Source: Haplosporangium gracile (taxonomy: Eukaryota; Mortierellomycota; Mortierellomycetes; Mortierellales; Mortierellaceae). Taken from it: a DNA stretch of 43,967 nt. The stretch lies in the NCBI GenBank assembly GCA_015499985.1, contig JAAAUF010000267.1:1-43967 (forward strand). Direction: 5' to 3'. Below the pieces are notes generated by a model that saw only the letters and a program-made list of their open reading frames with translations, had not been told where the DNA came from and searched no databases. Shown piece after piece: positions 10,970 through 21,973 of the stretch; position 1 is the first letter of the stretch, and each line of letters opens with the position of its first letter. The translations under genes were made by a program, and so were the position numbers.

Positions 10970-13480
10970 TCATCCCAAGGAGACTGGCAAAAAGTTACCA
11001 ACAATCACCGTAGGAATATTATACCGGTCCCTCCGAATGGTAAACGAGAAACAACAACTAATAACACTCTGAGTATCCGGATCCGGGTTCTTCAACAGAC
11101 AAGACGTCAGCACGGCCTTCTGACCTGCATCAAAAGCAATGTTGCCATACTTTTCCCAATAGTTCACTGCAGACTCTTCGGCCATGAGTTCGTAAATACA
11201 GAGACGACCCTCGCGGAGCAATTCGAGAGGGACGTTGACGAGTGCAGCGAATTCCTTGTTGCCCTTGTAGATCTCCCCTGTCCGGCGCCATAAGCATGCG
11301 GGGATGCCCATTGAACTGAATACTCGATCGTAGTCCTACGTTTGTACAGGTGAAAATAACCGATGTGAGTTGTCATTATTGGAATCAAATTCGTTGCATG
11401 TAAAAAAAGAGGAGGGTCGGGAGGTTTAACTTACGAGTAGGAGACGCTCAAAGGCTTCTTCGACGAGAACGAGATCGATATCTGTCAATGATTGGGCAAC
11501 GCTCCTGAACGCCGGTCGGAATGTCCCCATCACATTCAATATTCTCTGCCGACTAATGTTCGACATACTAGCAAACATTCACAAAAGAAAAACAACAGTC
11601 GTAAGTTCAATGGAAACAATTCATCCTACAATACCTTCCTCTCCTTTTCCAAAATGAAAAGGCAAAAAAGGTGAGTTCATTCTTACTTAGTGTCCATGTA
11701 TTTTTGGAGACGAGAGTATCCATTGACATAATTGTAGGGTTTTAAGAACCCAGCCTCGAATTTGGCGTTGATAACCTGGGTCAACCGATCTTCATTGGTT
11801 CCATCGCTCGGGTCAGCGGCCGTCAGAAAGAACTTTTCGGTCGTGTTGACATTGACGGGCATCCCTTGCTCCGAGAACATATTGGGCTGTTCGCCCCCCA
11901 AACTCTCCAAAAAGTCACTGAAAAGGTGACGGAAACAGAATCAATGTCGACGCGTTAGAATGAATGTAGCAAACATAAAATGCATAGGAGATACTTTGTT
12001 CTGCTGAATATGTGTGTTTTACCTGATGACGGTGAACTCGTTTCCCATGTGCTCACTAGCAAAGGTAAGAGGTGTCACTGGCAACGTTGACATTTGACTG
12101 TTGTATCCGTACATTGGCAAGCCATTCATACTGTTCCCGCTCTGTAAATGAGGCGGTCCTGACTGGTTTTGTTGTTGTTGCTGCTGGCTGATATCATTCT
12201 TCTGCGCCTGCTGTTGCTGTTGCTGTTGCGAGTTGCGGCCTATATAAAAGAATAAAAAGGGGGAGGACAGAGTGAGTACAAACTCGGACTAGCATCATCT
12301 GGCAGGTAGTACTGCATGCAAGGTAGCGTGGTTGTAGTGTCTGTTTTCAATTTGCACTTACGCTCGTTCTCATTAGAGTTTGCTGCAGCTGCCGCGCTTG
12401 CCAATTGAGACGGTTTGGGTTCATCATGACAGAGATGTCCAATGTTGCGTTTGATACACCTCTGACACGGTCTACCTATTTAATCGAAAATGCAACACCA
12501 AAAGAAAAAAAAAGATGTTATTCTCCCAATCCACGACTTTACCCTTTCTCAGCAAGTTAATGTAACAAAGTGAAAGAGTACAAGCCAAAGCTTCACGAGA
12601 GATCTTGTCTTTTTGCGTATTCATGACTGCTGAAACTCACCATCGTCGCATGTCATATGTGAGCGGCGACAGTAAACACATGCTAAGCGTTTTTTTTTAT
12701 GTGGAAAAGCGAACATAAAGGAAGAAAAAAAAATCTCGATCAGTCATAGAGCAAAATAAGATACAGGGTTGTCAAAGCGACTCCATCAGAGGCGGGGTGA
12801 GTCGTTGGAAGGCTTTTGACCTTGGCCAAATGATTGTCGCCCATCAGTCCATAGAAAATCTGAGATAGCTCTTTCATACGAGGGGTCATTTTTGCTTCAG
12901 TTGCGCACCGTGCAAAAAAAAAAAAAAAAGAGATAGGTTTGATATGGACGGTGGCAACGAGTGAGCAAGCAACAACCTAGCAGATTAGATAGCTTTGTAG
13001 ATTTAAGATGTTATGAAAGGGCTGGCTGTGGCTGTTGTAGGTACCATATTTGATACGATACAGTATGCCTCAGTTTGCCGCCCTCCATTTTACTCCATCA
13101 TTATTCTCCACAATTTTGGATCTATGAATTGTTTTTTACGGGGAGGGGATGAACGTATATGACGACACCTATATCCAGGAACAACAAGTTTTGGTTCCAG
13201 ATCGTGTGCGAATGTAATGTATTTCATACTTACCGTGGGTGACTTTGCGACGTTTGGGACCAGCTCGCTTCCTCTTTGCCTCTGCAGTTGCCTCGTCTTC
13301 CTGTTGCAGTGGTTGCTGTTGTTGTAAGGCATTGAGGTTTCCTGATGTCGGATCTTGTTGCTGCTGCTGTTGCTGTTGGAGATGGTTGTTGTTATTGTTG
13401 CCAGCGTAGCTATTGCTGTTGTTGTTGTTGTTGCTGTTGTTCATGGTTCCTGTGCCGAGGTGGGTGTCAGAGTGGTTCAT
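10970..13480 (-). CDS. ERT1: Zn2Cys6 transcription factor, ERT1/RDS2 (AcuK) family
   Basis: Zinc cluster regulator; family members control gluconeogenesis and non-fermentable carbon use. Seven minus-strand exons: 13480-13234, 12682-12641, 12475-12362, 12239-12023, 11917-11687, 11567-11435, 11335-10970; 449 residues. The N-terminus is Asn/Gln-rich, then basic KRKRAGPKRRKVTHA leads into the cluster CVYCRRSHMTC..CQRC..C (Cys 84, 87, 94, 100, 103, 112; CX2CX6CX5CX2CX8C), the CX8C spacing and CIKRNIGHLCHD being typical of this family. The cluster is split by an intron after DDG. The C-terminal half carries FFLTAADPSDG, LKPYNYVNGYSRLQKYMDT, SLTDIDLVLVEEAFERLLLD and a PAS-like region starting GIPACLWRRTGEIYKGNKEF. 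Two Gln repeats occur in exons 1 and 4. Family identity is strong; symbol by similarity only. Confidence 0.93.
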
Positions 13481-15248
13481 GGTTATTCCCCGCTTTTTTT
13501 TTTTTTTTGTTGGGCGAAGTGTGCGAAGGGTGATGTGAAAGGGGTATTGTAAATAATGTTTTCTTTCGCGTAGTGGCAGTAGGAGTTGTTATTATTTTGT
13601 GTGTGCCTGAATCGACTTGTCAGTGTATCCAATGACCTTGCGGATGCTGTGGAGTGTACGAGGGTGACTGACTTTTGAGCGGCCGCGGAGAAGAAATCGT
13701 GAATGAGGCGAAAGGTGATGTGCGAATGAGAGAAAAATGAAATGAGAGTAAGCAAAAGAGAATGAGTGAGGGTGAAGGTGGACAGACAAAAGGGAAAAGA
13801 AAGAAGAAAGAAAGGAAAGGAGGTTGGAAACAAGAAGAAAGAAGAGAAGAGGCAACCAACTACCAGAGAAATAGTGGCGACTGGGGAAATAAGAAATTAT
13901 GCGGCAGGGTGCTCTAATCCAGTGACGGAGAGGGAATTAACCCTCTGTAAAGTGTGGATCTAGGACAAGCAAGAGTCTTGAGTTGGCCTGCCTTACCGAT
14001 GGCTGGAAGTCGATAAAAAGCGACGAAAGAAAAGAAAAAGAAAAAGAAAAATAACGAGTCTTAAGGATGGTATGTGAGAGGTACTTCACCTTATCCCATT
14101 CGCCTGTAAGATCCCAGTGTTGAACCCGCTTAAAAAATGGTATTGTCCAGGACGGGCGAAGCCAACTCTTCTGTCGATACTTACTTTCCTGCTGTACCCT
14201 GTCCAATTGCCCGTTCAGTTAGACACACATTGCATTCTTAAACAAACAACTTCATCTTTGTCTGCCCCACCAATAGTCCCTTTCTCTCATGCACCTTGGT
14301 CGCAACACTTATTCAACGGATCAAACTCCACCTCTTCTTGTCCCATGTCTCCACTAAAATGTCCATCGTCTTGTATACAGCCACCTTTGCTGTTAAATGG
14401 ATTTAAAAAAAAAGTGGAGCTTACAGTCTGCCTCCTCTCATTACTCGATTTATGGTTCCAACCTGTTTTTTCCGGGGCTCCCCTTCATTTTATGCGCCTC
14501 TCTCAGTCTTCCTACAACACCCGATTACGGTTCGCTGTCCTCCTACCAATCCCGGAGCAATTCATCTGTACAAATAAACGCACCCTGTATATGTATTGGT
14601 CTCCGAGACGCCCACTCATATGCGTCACTTGGTGTGTGTGGCGAAGTGGTTGTATGCCTTTACATACCCGAGGCAAAGTAGCATAAACCCTAACGCGACA
14701 TAGGAATGATCCCTCTCTTGTAGCCTAGAGAGACTCACCTGTGGTTGTGCTTCAAAGATAGGTGCCTTCTGACCTGGCGTGAATACTGTAGAAAGAATAA
14801 CCTTACTCTCTCCCACAAAGCACAGTATAGCTACCCTAAGCCTGGGGCCAGAGTTCTGGTACTGGTCCTCCCCCTCCTTCCCCCCAAGCGCTGTGTAGAG
14901 AGGGTTTCACGCAGGGGCTATGAACATCTTTTCAGAGGAGATTTATCCCTACTGGACGGCCAAAACCAATACCACTCTTTCTTTGTTTTCTTTTCACTAT
15001 TTTCTATTTTGTATTTTCATGTTCTCACCCAGTTGTTTTTTTTAATCACTTACACCATGGGGATCTGGCTTGTTGCGTCTCTGTAATGTCATTGAACAGC
15101 ATCATTATACCCGCTCGCCTTTTCTCACTCTCTCACTTATCCATTTGTCAAACTCATCGAAAGGACACATATATAGCCCTGGCTACATCTGGAGAGGAAC
15201 CGTTGTTATTTATATTTCATTATCATACCCTTGTATCTTTTTGAACCA
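13481..15248. other. intergenic region, 1.77 kb
   Basis: Nothing I can support as a gene. The left part (13490-13860) is the ERT1-like upstream region with a T-run at 13495-13509 and a purine-rich GA tract around 13720-13860 (pyrimidine-rich on the ERT1 coding strand). An open frame at 14117-14686 is Pro/Ser/Leu/Cys-rich, matches no family I recognise and has no plausible splice partners. A pyrimidine-rich stretch near 14975-15050 could be leader of the receptor pseudogene. Confidence 0.5.
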
Positions 15249-16661
15249 TGGTCAACCTTGTGCTGGCCAACATCATCCTCACATACACCAGCATAGCATG
15301 CTATCTCTTTCTCCTCGGCCATTGCATCCACCGACACATCAACCACCTCCTTCGAATCTTTTGCGTCCTCTCCGTCACCAATTGACTCGCCGAACCCCTC
15401 TTCCTTTTCATATACCCGGATCGCAATATTGAATCAGCACGAGGGACAATTGCATGCATCATCTCGGGAAACTCTGAACAATACATCCCTCTAGTGATAG
15501 TGATAAACCTCCTTGCGTCATGTATGGGCTTTAATATATGGCTCGTGGTTGTCTGGGGTAGAAAGTTAACAGAATGACTTTTGCTCAAGAGATATTGCCT
15601 GTTCTTCTTTGGGGTGCCCGTGGTCACCACCTTGACGGCGATGATTATTCTCCGCCGCGAGGATCCTAATTTCACGGCGGTTCCTCGAAAGTACTTTTGT
15701 GACTTTAAGGATCTTCAGGTCACGCTGTGGACGTTTGGAGTGCCAATACTTTTGGCTGCCGTTTTCAGTGTTCTTTTTGCGCATAATTGTGGACCTTGAA
15801 TGCCTCCTTTTTTTGCATGTATTGTTTGATCAGAGGGTGAGACTGATAATGTTTTTTTTCCCCTGTGTCTGATATTCCATCAGTGCATACGGTGATCTAC
15901 TTGGTGCGCCACCATTTTGTCTTGTGCCGTACAACCAACATCGCAAACACATCCGCAAGAAACGTGTCCCTTGGACTAGGGTAAGTCAATAACAACATGG
16001 AAAGAAGGAGAGATACCTCCATGCATAATTGCGTAACACATGTAATTACAACTTCATTTTATCTCCTCACATGGGAAAACAAAAATAGGCATTGCTTAAG
16101 ACTGGTATTCCTCTGCATTGCTTTCGAAGCCATATTGTCATCATGCTATTCAGCCAGCAATTCATCGAAGCCAGTGATAACAGCAAAAATGACATTGTCA
16201 GATATGGATCTGACAGAGACTTCCCCATCTTCACAGATTTTACCGACAGTGTCGGCGGAATCATCTTTTTCACTATCTTTGGGACCACCAGGGACGCACT
16301 CGACATGCTGGGTTACCTTCTGAGCTGTAGGTACACTCGAACAGGACTGAAGCGTCGAAGACATCGTCATGCTCCTCGAGCTGTGCGATTAGCTTCAACG
16401 TCTTCGTCGTTGAGCAGACGGACGACGGGAGCTATGACGCTGGAAGAGGCGATGATGGATGTTGATTTGGAACCGAGCCTGTCCACATTAACTTTCTTGC
16501 CTGCAGAAAGTACCGCCATACCTCCTCTAATGAAGGAGATACATACATCGATGCTAGATCCAACAGTAGCAGCAATGAGCCCGTGCTTTATTCACCCACT
16601 GGTAGCCGTACCTGCGCAGATCTACAATCCAGACCCAGACTTTAAAACCTACCCCAAATAA
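15249..16661 (+). pseudogene. decayed paralogue of the seven-helix receptor-like gene
   Basis: Collinear with the intact gene at 17999-20448. Exon 1 (from 15249) aligns over the helices: FLLGHC/FLVGHC, ACIISGNSEQYIPL/GCIISGVFEQFIPL, CMGFNIW/CMSFNIW, LWTFGVPILLAA/RWTFAVPMLLTA. Exon 2 (15884-15980) aligns as HTVIYLVRHHF/LTVIYLVRHFL, exon 3 (16089 on) as CLRLVFLCIAFE/CIRLLIFCIAFG, then FTIFGTTRDA/FVIFGTTKEA. Splice positions and phases of exons 2 and 3 match. Damage: in-frame TGA at 15384-15386 and 15573-15575; the intron 1 donor GT of the intact gene is replaced by AT near 15788; a frameshift near 16130-16145 moves the last helix to another frame. After it, an open frame runs to 16661 with a shorter, unrelated cytoplasmic tail. 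A GTGATA duplication near 15493-15504 adds two codons. Readthrough or unusual splicing cannot be excluded. Confidence 0.8.
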
Positions 16662-17998
16662 AAAAGTAAAAAGGCGCTTGTCTGCCTATCTGTCTGTCTG
16701 TATGTTGGCGAATTTTCTTTCGCATCTACAACTTTGTACCACCATGATGCATTATGCAGTTTCTAGGGGGGCTTTTTGAGGTTTCATTGTAGGACATTGT
16801 CGTATCGTACGATGTGCGACTGAAAAGAATGGATTCTAGACAAAGAAAGCACTGGCCTCCACCAACCCAACCTGTTTTATTCATGGTTCACAAGGCGGCG
16901 CAAAGTGTCAAGTCAAATACAAATATGCGTGAGCCCTTTCAGCAACACGTTTGGCTTACGTTCGCCATCTGCAGCCAGTGGCCAGACGCTCTTCAAAAAA
17001 GACTCATTGTCTAGTTCGCCCAGTTTGTGTCTCGTTCTCTTTCGCGGATTGTTATGTTCCTTTTCCCGTGACAACATGATGGCCTTGGGATGGATGGAAG
17101 GAGGATGGGACTTGGTGCTGTCCCCTAAAGCCCTAAAGGTGGTCTCCGTGCTGGGCGGTCAAGGCAAGTGAGAATGCCAGACTGTCTGGAAAGAGATGAT
17201 CGATTACATTGATCGTATTTGTTTTATTTGTTGTTCGATTATGTGGACAGACGTTTTTAACCATAGCAAAGCAAACTAAAGCGCCGACACAATCAAGCAA
17301 TGTTTCTGTAACATCTCTCTTCTCTCTCTTCTCTCTCTACTTTCCCTTTTCCCTCCCTTTTCCCTCCCTTTTCCCTCCCTTTTCCCTCCCTTTTTCGTTG
17401 TCTCAATTGCTTGCCTTTTTGTTTGTTTTGCCTTTTTGTTTGTTTTGCCTTTTATTCTTCCATCCCACTGTCCCACTGTCCCACTCTCTGCATGTATCTC
17501 CGCCCCCATCGATAATTGCTTTGCTACTCCAATGTGACACCACCTGAAAGCACCCCTGCATGCCTTGTGTCTTGACTTTCTTTGTCCTTCCTTTTATCGT
17601 TGAACGTCCTTCCTCCCTCCCTCTTTTTTTCTATTCCGACTTTAACATCTCCTTCATCCTCGCCCTTTTGTTTTTCCCCCGAAATTCTTTTAAACGTCCT
17701 CGACCGCCCCCCTCTTTTTTCGTAATTCTCATTTCTTCTTCTTTTTCTTCTTCTTCCAGCTACAACTTTCTTCTTTTCCTTCGTCTTCGCTCATGACCAA
17801 CCACTGACATCCACCAACCATCGTAACATACCTCTGCCCGTCTCTCCCTCCTTTCTTCCTTCTTTCTTCCTTTTCCTTCCCTTCTCGCTCCACTTCTTCC
17901 TCCTAACAACTCAGGGGTGACTACAAGCACACGCAACTACCTCAGCTACCTCCAACCCAACAACCTCCAGATTAACGACAAGAGAGAGACAAAAGATC
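16662..17998. other. intergenic region upstream of the receptor-like gene, 1.34 kb
   Basis: No gene seen. The right half is very pyrimidine-rich on the + strand (17310-17900) with several short tandem repeats: CCCTCCCTTTT units at 17341-17395, two copies of an 18-base TTTTTGTTTGTTTTGCC-type unit near 17414-17452, and three CCCACTGT units near 17465-17490. This is probably promoter and leader of the receptor-like gene. Confidence 0.55.
17341..17395 (-). repeat. tandem CCCTCCCTTTT repeat (G-rich on minus strand)
   Basis: About five near-perfect copies of an 11-base CCCTCCCTTTT unit. The minus strand reads GGGAGGG separated by AAAA, so it has many runs of three G with short loops, the pattern for G-quadruplex formation. 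The homopurine/homopyrimidine mirror character also allows triplex DNA. Structure formation is inference. Confidence 0.85.
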
Positions 17999-20448
17999 AT
18001 GGCCAGTGAAGGAACCCTCTATCTGGTCCTCGAGTACATTAGCATCACGCTCTTCATTTTTCTCGTTGGCCACTGCAACTACCGATCGATCAACTATACT
18101 CTCCAGATCTTCTGCATCACCGCCATCTTTAATAACATCAATGAGTCCTTCCTCATCTTTCGATATGGCGATCGAGTTATCCCGGATGCCTTTGGTACCG
18201 CCGGTTGTATCATTTCTGGTGTCTTTGAACAGTTTATCCCCTTGTCCGTCAGCTCGTTTGCGGCCTGTATGAGTTTCAACATTTGGTACTTGATCGTCCT
18301 CCGGACCAAACGGACCGAGAAGGAGATGTTGAAGTGGTACTGTATGGCTGCCTATGGGTTCTCGTTTATTATGACGACGATTGCTGTAATCCTGTTGAGG
18401 AACGAGCCTTATTTGTCGTCCTACCCGCGGATGTATTATTGTGACCTGAGGGGCACTCAGGTTACGCGGTGGACGTTTGCCGTCCCCATGCTCCTCACCG
18501 CCATCGCCGGCATGCTCTTTTCAGGTATGTTGTTCTTCTTGCTTACAGCGAGAGACAATATTGTTATTGTCAGTCCATTTCGTTGTTCTTTGTTCACTTG
18601 TTCGCTTGTTCGCTTTGTGTTAGTTGTATATCCTTCTTTGTCTTTTTCCACAAAATTATGCGNNNNNNNNNNNNNNNNNNNNNNNNNNNTTTTTTTTTTG
18701 CTTCTGCTTTTTGTTTGTTTTTGTGTTCCATCGGAGGATTAAATTACCTGAATGGACCCTCTCTCTCCCCTCTCCTTCCATATGTCCAGCACCTTTGCCT
18801 TTTTGTTTGTTTGTTTGTTTGTTTGTTTGTTTGCCTTTGCCTTTGACTTTGTTTGTTTGTTAACTTAATTACTACATACATAACATACATAATATACAAT
18901 CAGTCCTCACGGTCATCTACCTCGTCCGCCATTTCCTTTTGATGCGCCGGACTGTCCACGGAACCGCCTCCTCTGGCAGCATGGCCATTGAACTCAGGTG
19001 AGTAACTCTACTACTGCTATTGCTATCCATACAAACCCCTCACTTTACTCATACTATGGTATCGATATACAAAATCCAGTCCCTCCCCTTCCTCTTTGAT
19101 CTTATGACTGGCTTTCTTGGGGGCCTTGTCTTTGTCTTTGCCATGAGGACAAACAGAGAGCGAATAAGGACGAATAGGAAAGGGGAAGAGTAATAATGGG
19201 CGAACGGTCCTCCTATCTCAGATTGCTTGCCCGATACTGTAGCCCCTTGGTAGTACTGAGTACTGAGGGAAAACTACATTACCCACCTGTCCTGTCCGTT
19301 CATTCATCTATCTACCTCATCCATCCGCGCAGCCTCAAACCTCTTTCATCAGAGAACCAATTACATGTAACAGCCAATATAATTAATTGACAAAACTTTT
19401 TCTCTACTTTTGTCTCCATTTCATTACTCTCCATGTACACCTTAAACCGTACCATCTTTCAAGTAGCTACTGTATCCGTCTGTTGATCTTCTGCATCGCC
19501 TTTGGTATCCTAGTCTTGATGGCGGTTCTGGACAGAGTCGTCGACAGCACTAACCGTGCACCTGTTGTCTATAACAGCGCTCAAGAACTCTCGGCCTTTT
19601 CCGATTTCAGTGGTGCGCTTGTCGGCATTGTGATCTTTGTCATCTTTGGAACTACTAAAGAGGCTTATAGAACTTTTATGAAGTTGATTTACTGTGGTAA
19701 AGAGCGTAGTGGTAACGGTGCTGGTAACGATTGGGATTGGTTGCCCAAATGGATCCCTGAACGGTTCCGTCCTCGGAGGTCTGACAGTATTAACCCCATT
19801 TCGTCGTTTGGAGCGAGCGGGCCTCGTTCTGCTACTGGGTCGGGTGTTGATCGTGGCGGGTACCCAAGAGGTGGGAATGCTTTGGACGCCAGTACGCGGG
19901 AGAAGAAGCGGCCTGGTAGGTCTGAGATGACGGAGACTTACTCTGTGATGACCGTTGATGAGGATATCCTGGGAGCCTATAGTGTCAGCAAGACCAAGGA
20001 CAACTACGACAAATACAATGCTTACAACAGCTATAACCCCCGTACCACCGAGACTGCTACCGGCAACAACAACGACAGCAGAGGTGAGTATGACCTGGAG
20101 TCCGGATACTCATCTCCCATGTCACCTGCACACTCGGCACCATCGTCCACGGCATCCTCGAGAGATTCGCTGCCACCCTCTCCACCGCCACGACGATCCG
20201 TTTCTGTTGCTGAGCAGCACTATGGCGCCGCCGCCACCGCCGCCAGTAGAGCTCAGTCCCCCCCACCCATGGTCCAGCGCACGTCGACGTCCAACTTAGC
20301 CGAGCTCTCGATGCCGTCGCATCCTCGTCCTCAATCGCTCCCCCCTTCAACTCAGCCTCATCCTCATGGCCAATCGGTGATGGCGCGCATCTCTGCCAAC
20401 TTTGCTGAGCTGTCGCTCCCTCCTCAGACCTACATTCATCGAGGATAG
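17999..20448 (+). CDS. seven-helix receptor-like membrane protein
   Basis: Probable G-protein-coupled-receptor-like protein; exact family not recognised. Exons 17999-18524, 18904-18997 and 19467-20448 give 533 residues. Hydrophobic segments start near residues 7 (LYLVLEYISITLFIFLVG), 35, 62 (GTAGCIISGVFEQFIPL), 80, 115 (YCMAAYGFSFIMTTIAVILL), 155 (WTFAVPMLLTAIAGMLF) with VLTVIYLVRHF after the first splice, and two in exon 3 (LLIFCIAFGILVLMAVLD, LVGIVIFVIFGTTKEAYR). Lengths and spacing suit seven helices, loosely like the Dicty_CAR/Git3 type; helix count is by eye. The C-terminal half (about residues 260-533) is a Ser/Pro/Tyr-rich cytoplasmic tail with basic stretches, as in fungal receptors. 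Acceptor TAG at 19464-19466 was chosen because it matches the pseudogene's junction. Intron 1 contains an assembly gap. Paralogue upstream is broken. Confidence 0.78.
18663..18689. other. assembly gap (27 N)
   Basis: A run of 27 N within intron 1 of the receptor-like gene, flanked right by a T-run. True length is unknown. It does not touch an exon in my model. Confidence 0.99.
18797..18861. repeat. TTTG/CTTTG microsatellite in intron 1
   Basis: Runs of GTTT units followed by CCTTTG units in the receptor-like gene's intron, just upstream of exon 2. Simple sequence of this kind next to the N gap likely explains the failed assembly. Confidence 0.8.
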
Positions 20449-20611
20449 AAACTTCAAACTGTTTTGTCTTCCCATTATCCCCCACTTTAGCAATAATATC
20501 CCCCCTATATCCCCCTATCTTTGGTGCTTTTTTCTTTCTTTCTTTTGTGTGTTTTGCCACCAAATAGCGCCCTCTCTGTGATGCTATGCCATCTAGTAAT
20601 TAATGTATCGT

Positions 20612-20656
20612 AATAAATATATTTCATGTACAAAAAAAAAAAAAAAAAAAAAAAAA
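20612..20656 (+). terminator. polyadenylation signal followed by genomic A25 tract
   Basis: AATAAA at 20612-20617, 164 bases after the receptor stop codon, is followed 14 bases later by 25 consecutive A (20632-20656). The signal fits 3'-end formation of the receptor-like transcript. The A run is unusual because it sits where a poly(A) tail would be added. Confidence 0.5.
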
Positions 20657-20708
20657 GGATGTGAAAGCGGAAGGAAGGAAGGAAGGAAGGAAGGAAAGCA
20701 AAAAAGCA

Positions 20709-21973
20709 TTACATGAACTTTTTCATCAAGTCAGCAACCTGAGGGTTAGAAGCAGCCTGTCCAAGCATGCCCATCATTCCACTAGCCTTACCACCGCTGC
20801 CCTCATCATCATCATCACCACCCTTCTTTCCACCACCAGTAAGCATACCCATCAACTGGGCTACTCCTCCACCACCCGCACCCGACTTGCCGGCAAACAG
20901 CTGCATAGCCATCGCAATCGCAGACTGGACGACAGCCGACTTATCTTGTCCCCCGCCGCCCGAGAACATCTTCATAGCCTCGGCCATAGCCATCTGGATC
21001 AACTTGCCCTGTCCGCCGCCACTGGAACCACGGTCCTCATCGTCGCTATCATCCTTGGAGTCGGAACGTTCATAGGCTTTGAAGGCCTCGACACCGGCGG
21101 CCTTTCCGAGCTCGTCGTCTGTGGCACCGGAGGTGTTGCCTTGCTGATAAACCTTTGCGTGGGCTGCGTTGGCGTCAGCGATGTCGGACACTTGTGGGGG
21201 TGGGACGCCAGATTCGTGGACAGCCTTTGCTGAGCTTTGAAGGACCTCTTTGTCTGTTTAGGGCAGGATTAGGAAGATAGGAAGGGAAGAGATGTAGGAA
21301 GTTGGAAAAGAGGGAGGATAGGAGGGGAGCAGTAAGTGGGAGAGAAGAGAAAAAGGGTTGCGTGCGTGAGAAAAAATGAATGGGCAATTGGAGTCATGCT
21401 TGCGCACGCTTGTCCCTTGTTTATCTCGAGGGGCAAGGAGGAGTAAGGGGAGGAGAAGCGCAAATCGTACATGTCGAGAGCGAGGTGCGACGCTTTAAGC
21501 CATCCATTTTGGTCGTCAATTGGTGTCGTGTTCAACTGAGCCTTTCTCTTCTTTTTGTTGTTCGCGAAGGTCGTTCTGCTGTCCCCAGAGACGTTGTTGT
21601 TTGCTGTGTTTCCTAAAGGATAGTGTCCGCTGGCTTTTCTGTTCCTTGAGTAATATGTCTGTAGCACAGCAGAAATCTCCGAGTAATGTTGGATCTTGTT
21701 CGCGTTGTTGGTGTTGCTGTTATTGCCACTGTTGTTTACTCGCTTGATGGATGGTTGATTTCAGGGTTGGCAGTATGGTTTATCCTGTAGTATCTGTCCT
21801 GGAGATAAGAGAGCAACCTTTTCCTTGAGAAGGACCTTTTTTTTAGCGGGTCCACGGCAAGACTTAGAAAAACGAACAATAGGGCCCCCGAGTAATTTAC
21901 CTTCATCGTTGTCAGCGGCGCGGCTAGCGTACTTTTCAGCTTGCTCGACAAGGGCGTTCTTGAAGAAATCCAT
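20709..21973 (-). CDS. 'beta-flanking' / DUF7721-type protein
   Basis: Fungal protein of unknown biochemical function, 205 residues, from minus-strand exons 21973-21901 and 21253-20709 joined in phase 1. The N-terminus is MDFFKNALVEQAEKYASRAA, then an Ala-rich helical region (VSDIADANAAHAKVYQQ, DELGKAAGVEAFKAYERSD) and repeated short segments QGKLIQMAMAEAMKMFSGG and KSAVVQSAIAMAMQLFAGK that look like an internal duplication of an amphipathic helix. The rest is Gly/Met/Asp-rich low complexity, ending ASNPQVADLMKKFM. Similar proteins are annotated in fungi as beta-flanking protein or by a DUF (I recall DUF7721). No catalytic motif or membrane segment is seen. The gene is convergent with the receptor-like gene, 260 bases apart. 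Confidence 0.82.

Noticed and set aside
14117..14686. 189-codon open frame between ERT1 and the receptor pseudogene
   Set aside because: No recognisable domain or codon pattern, no partner exons; composition like surrounding non-coding sequence.
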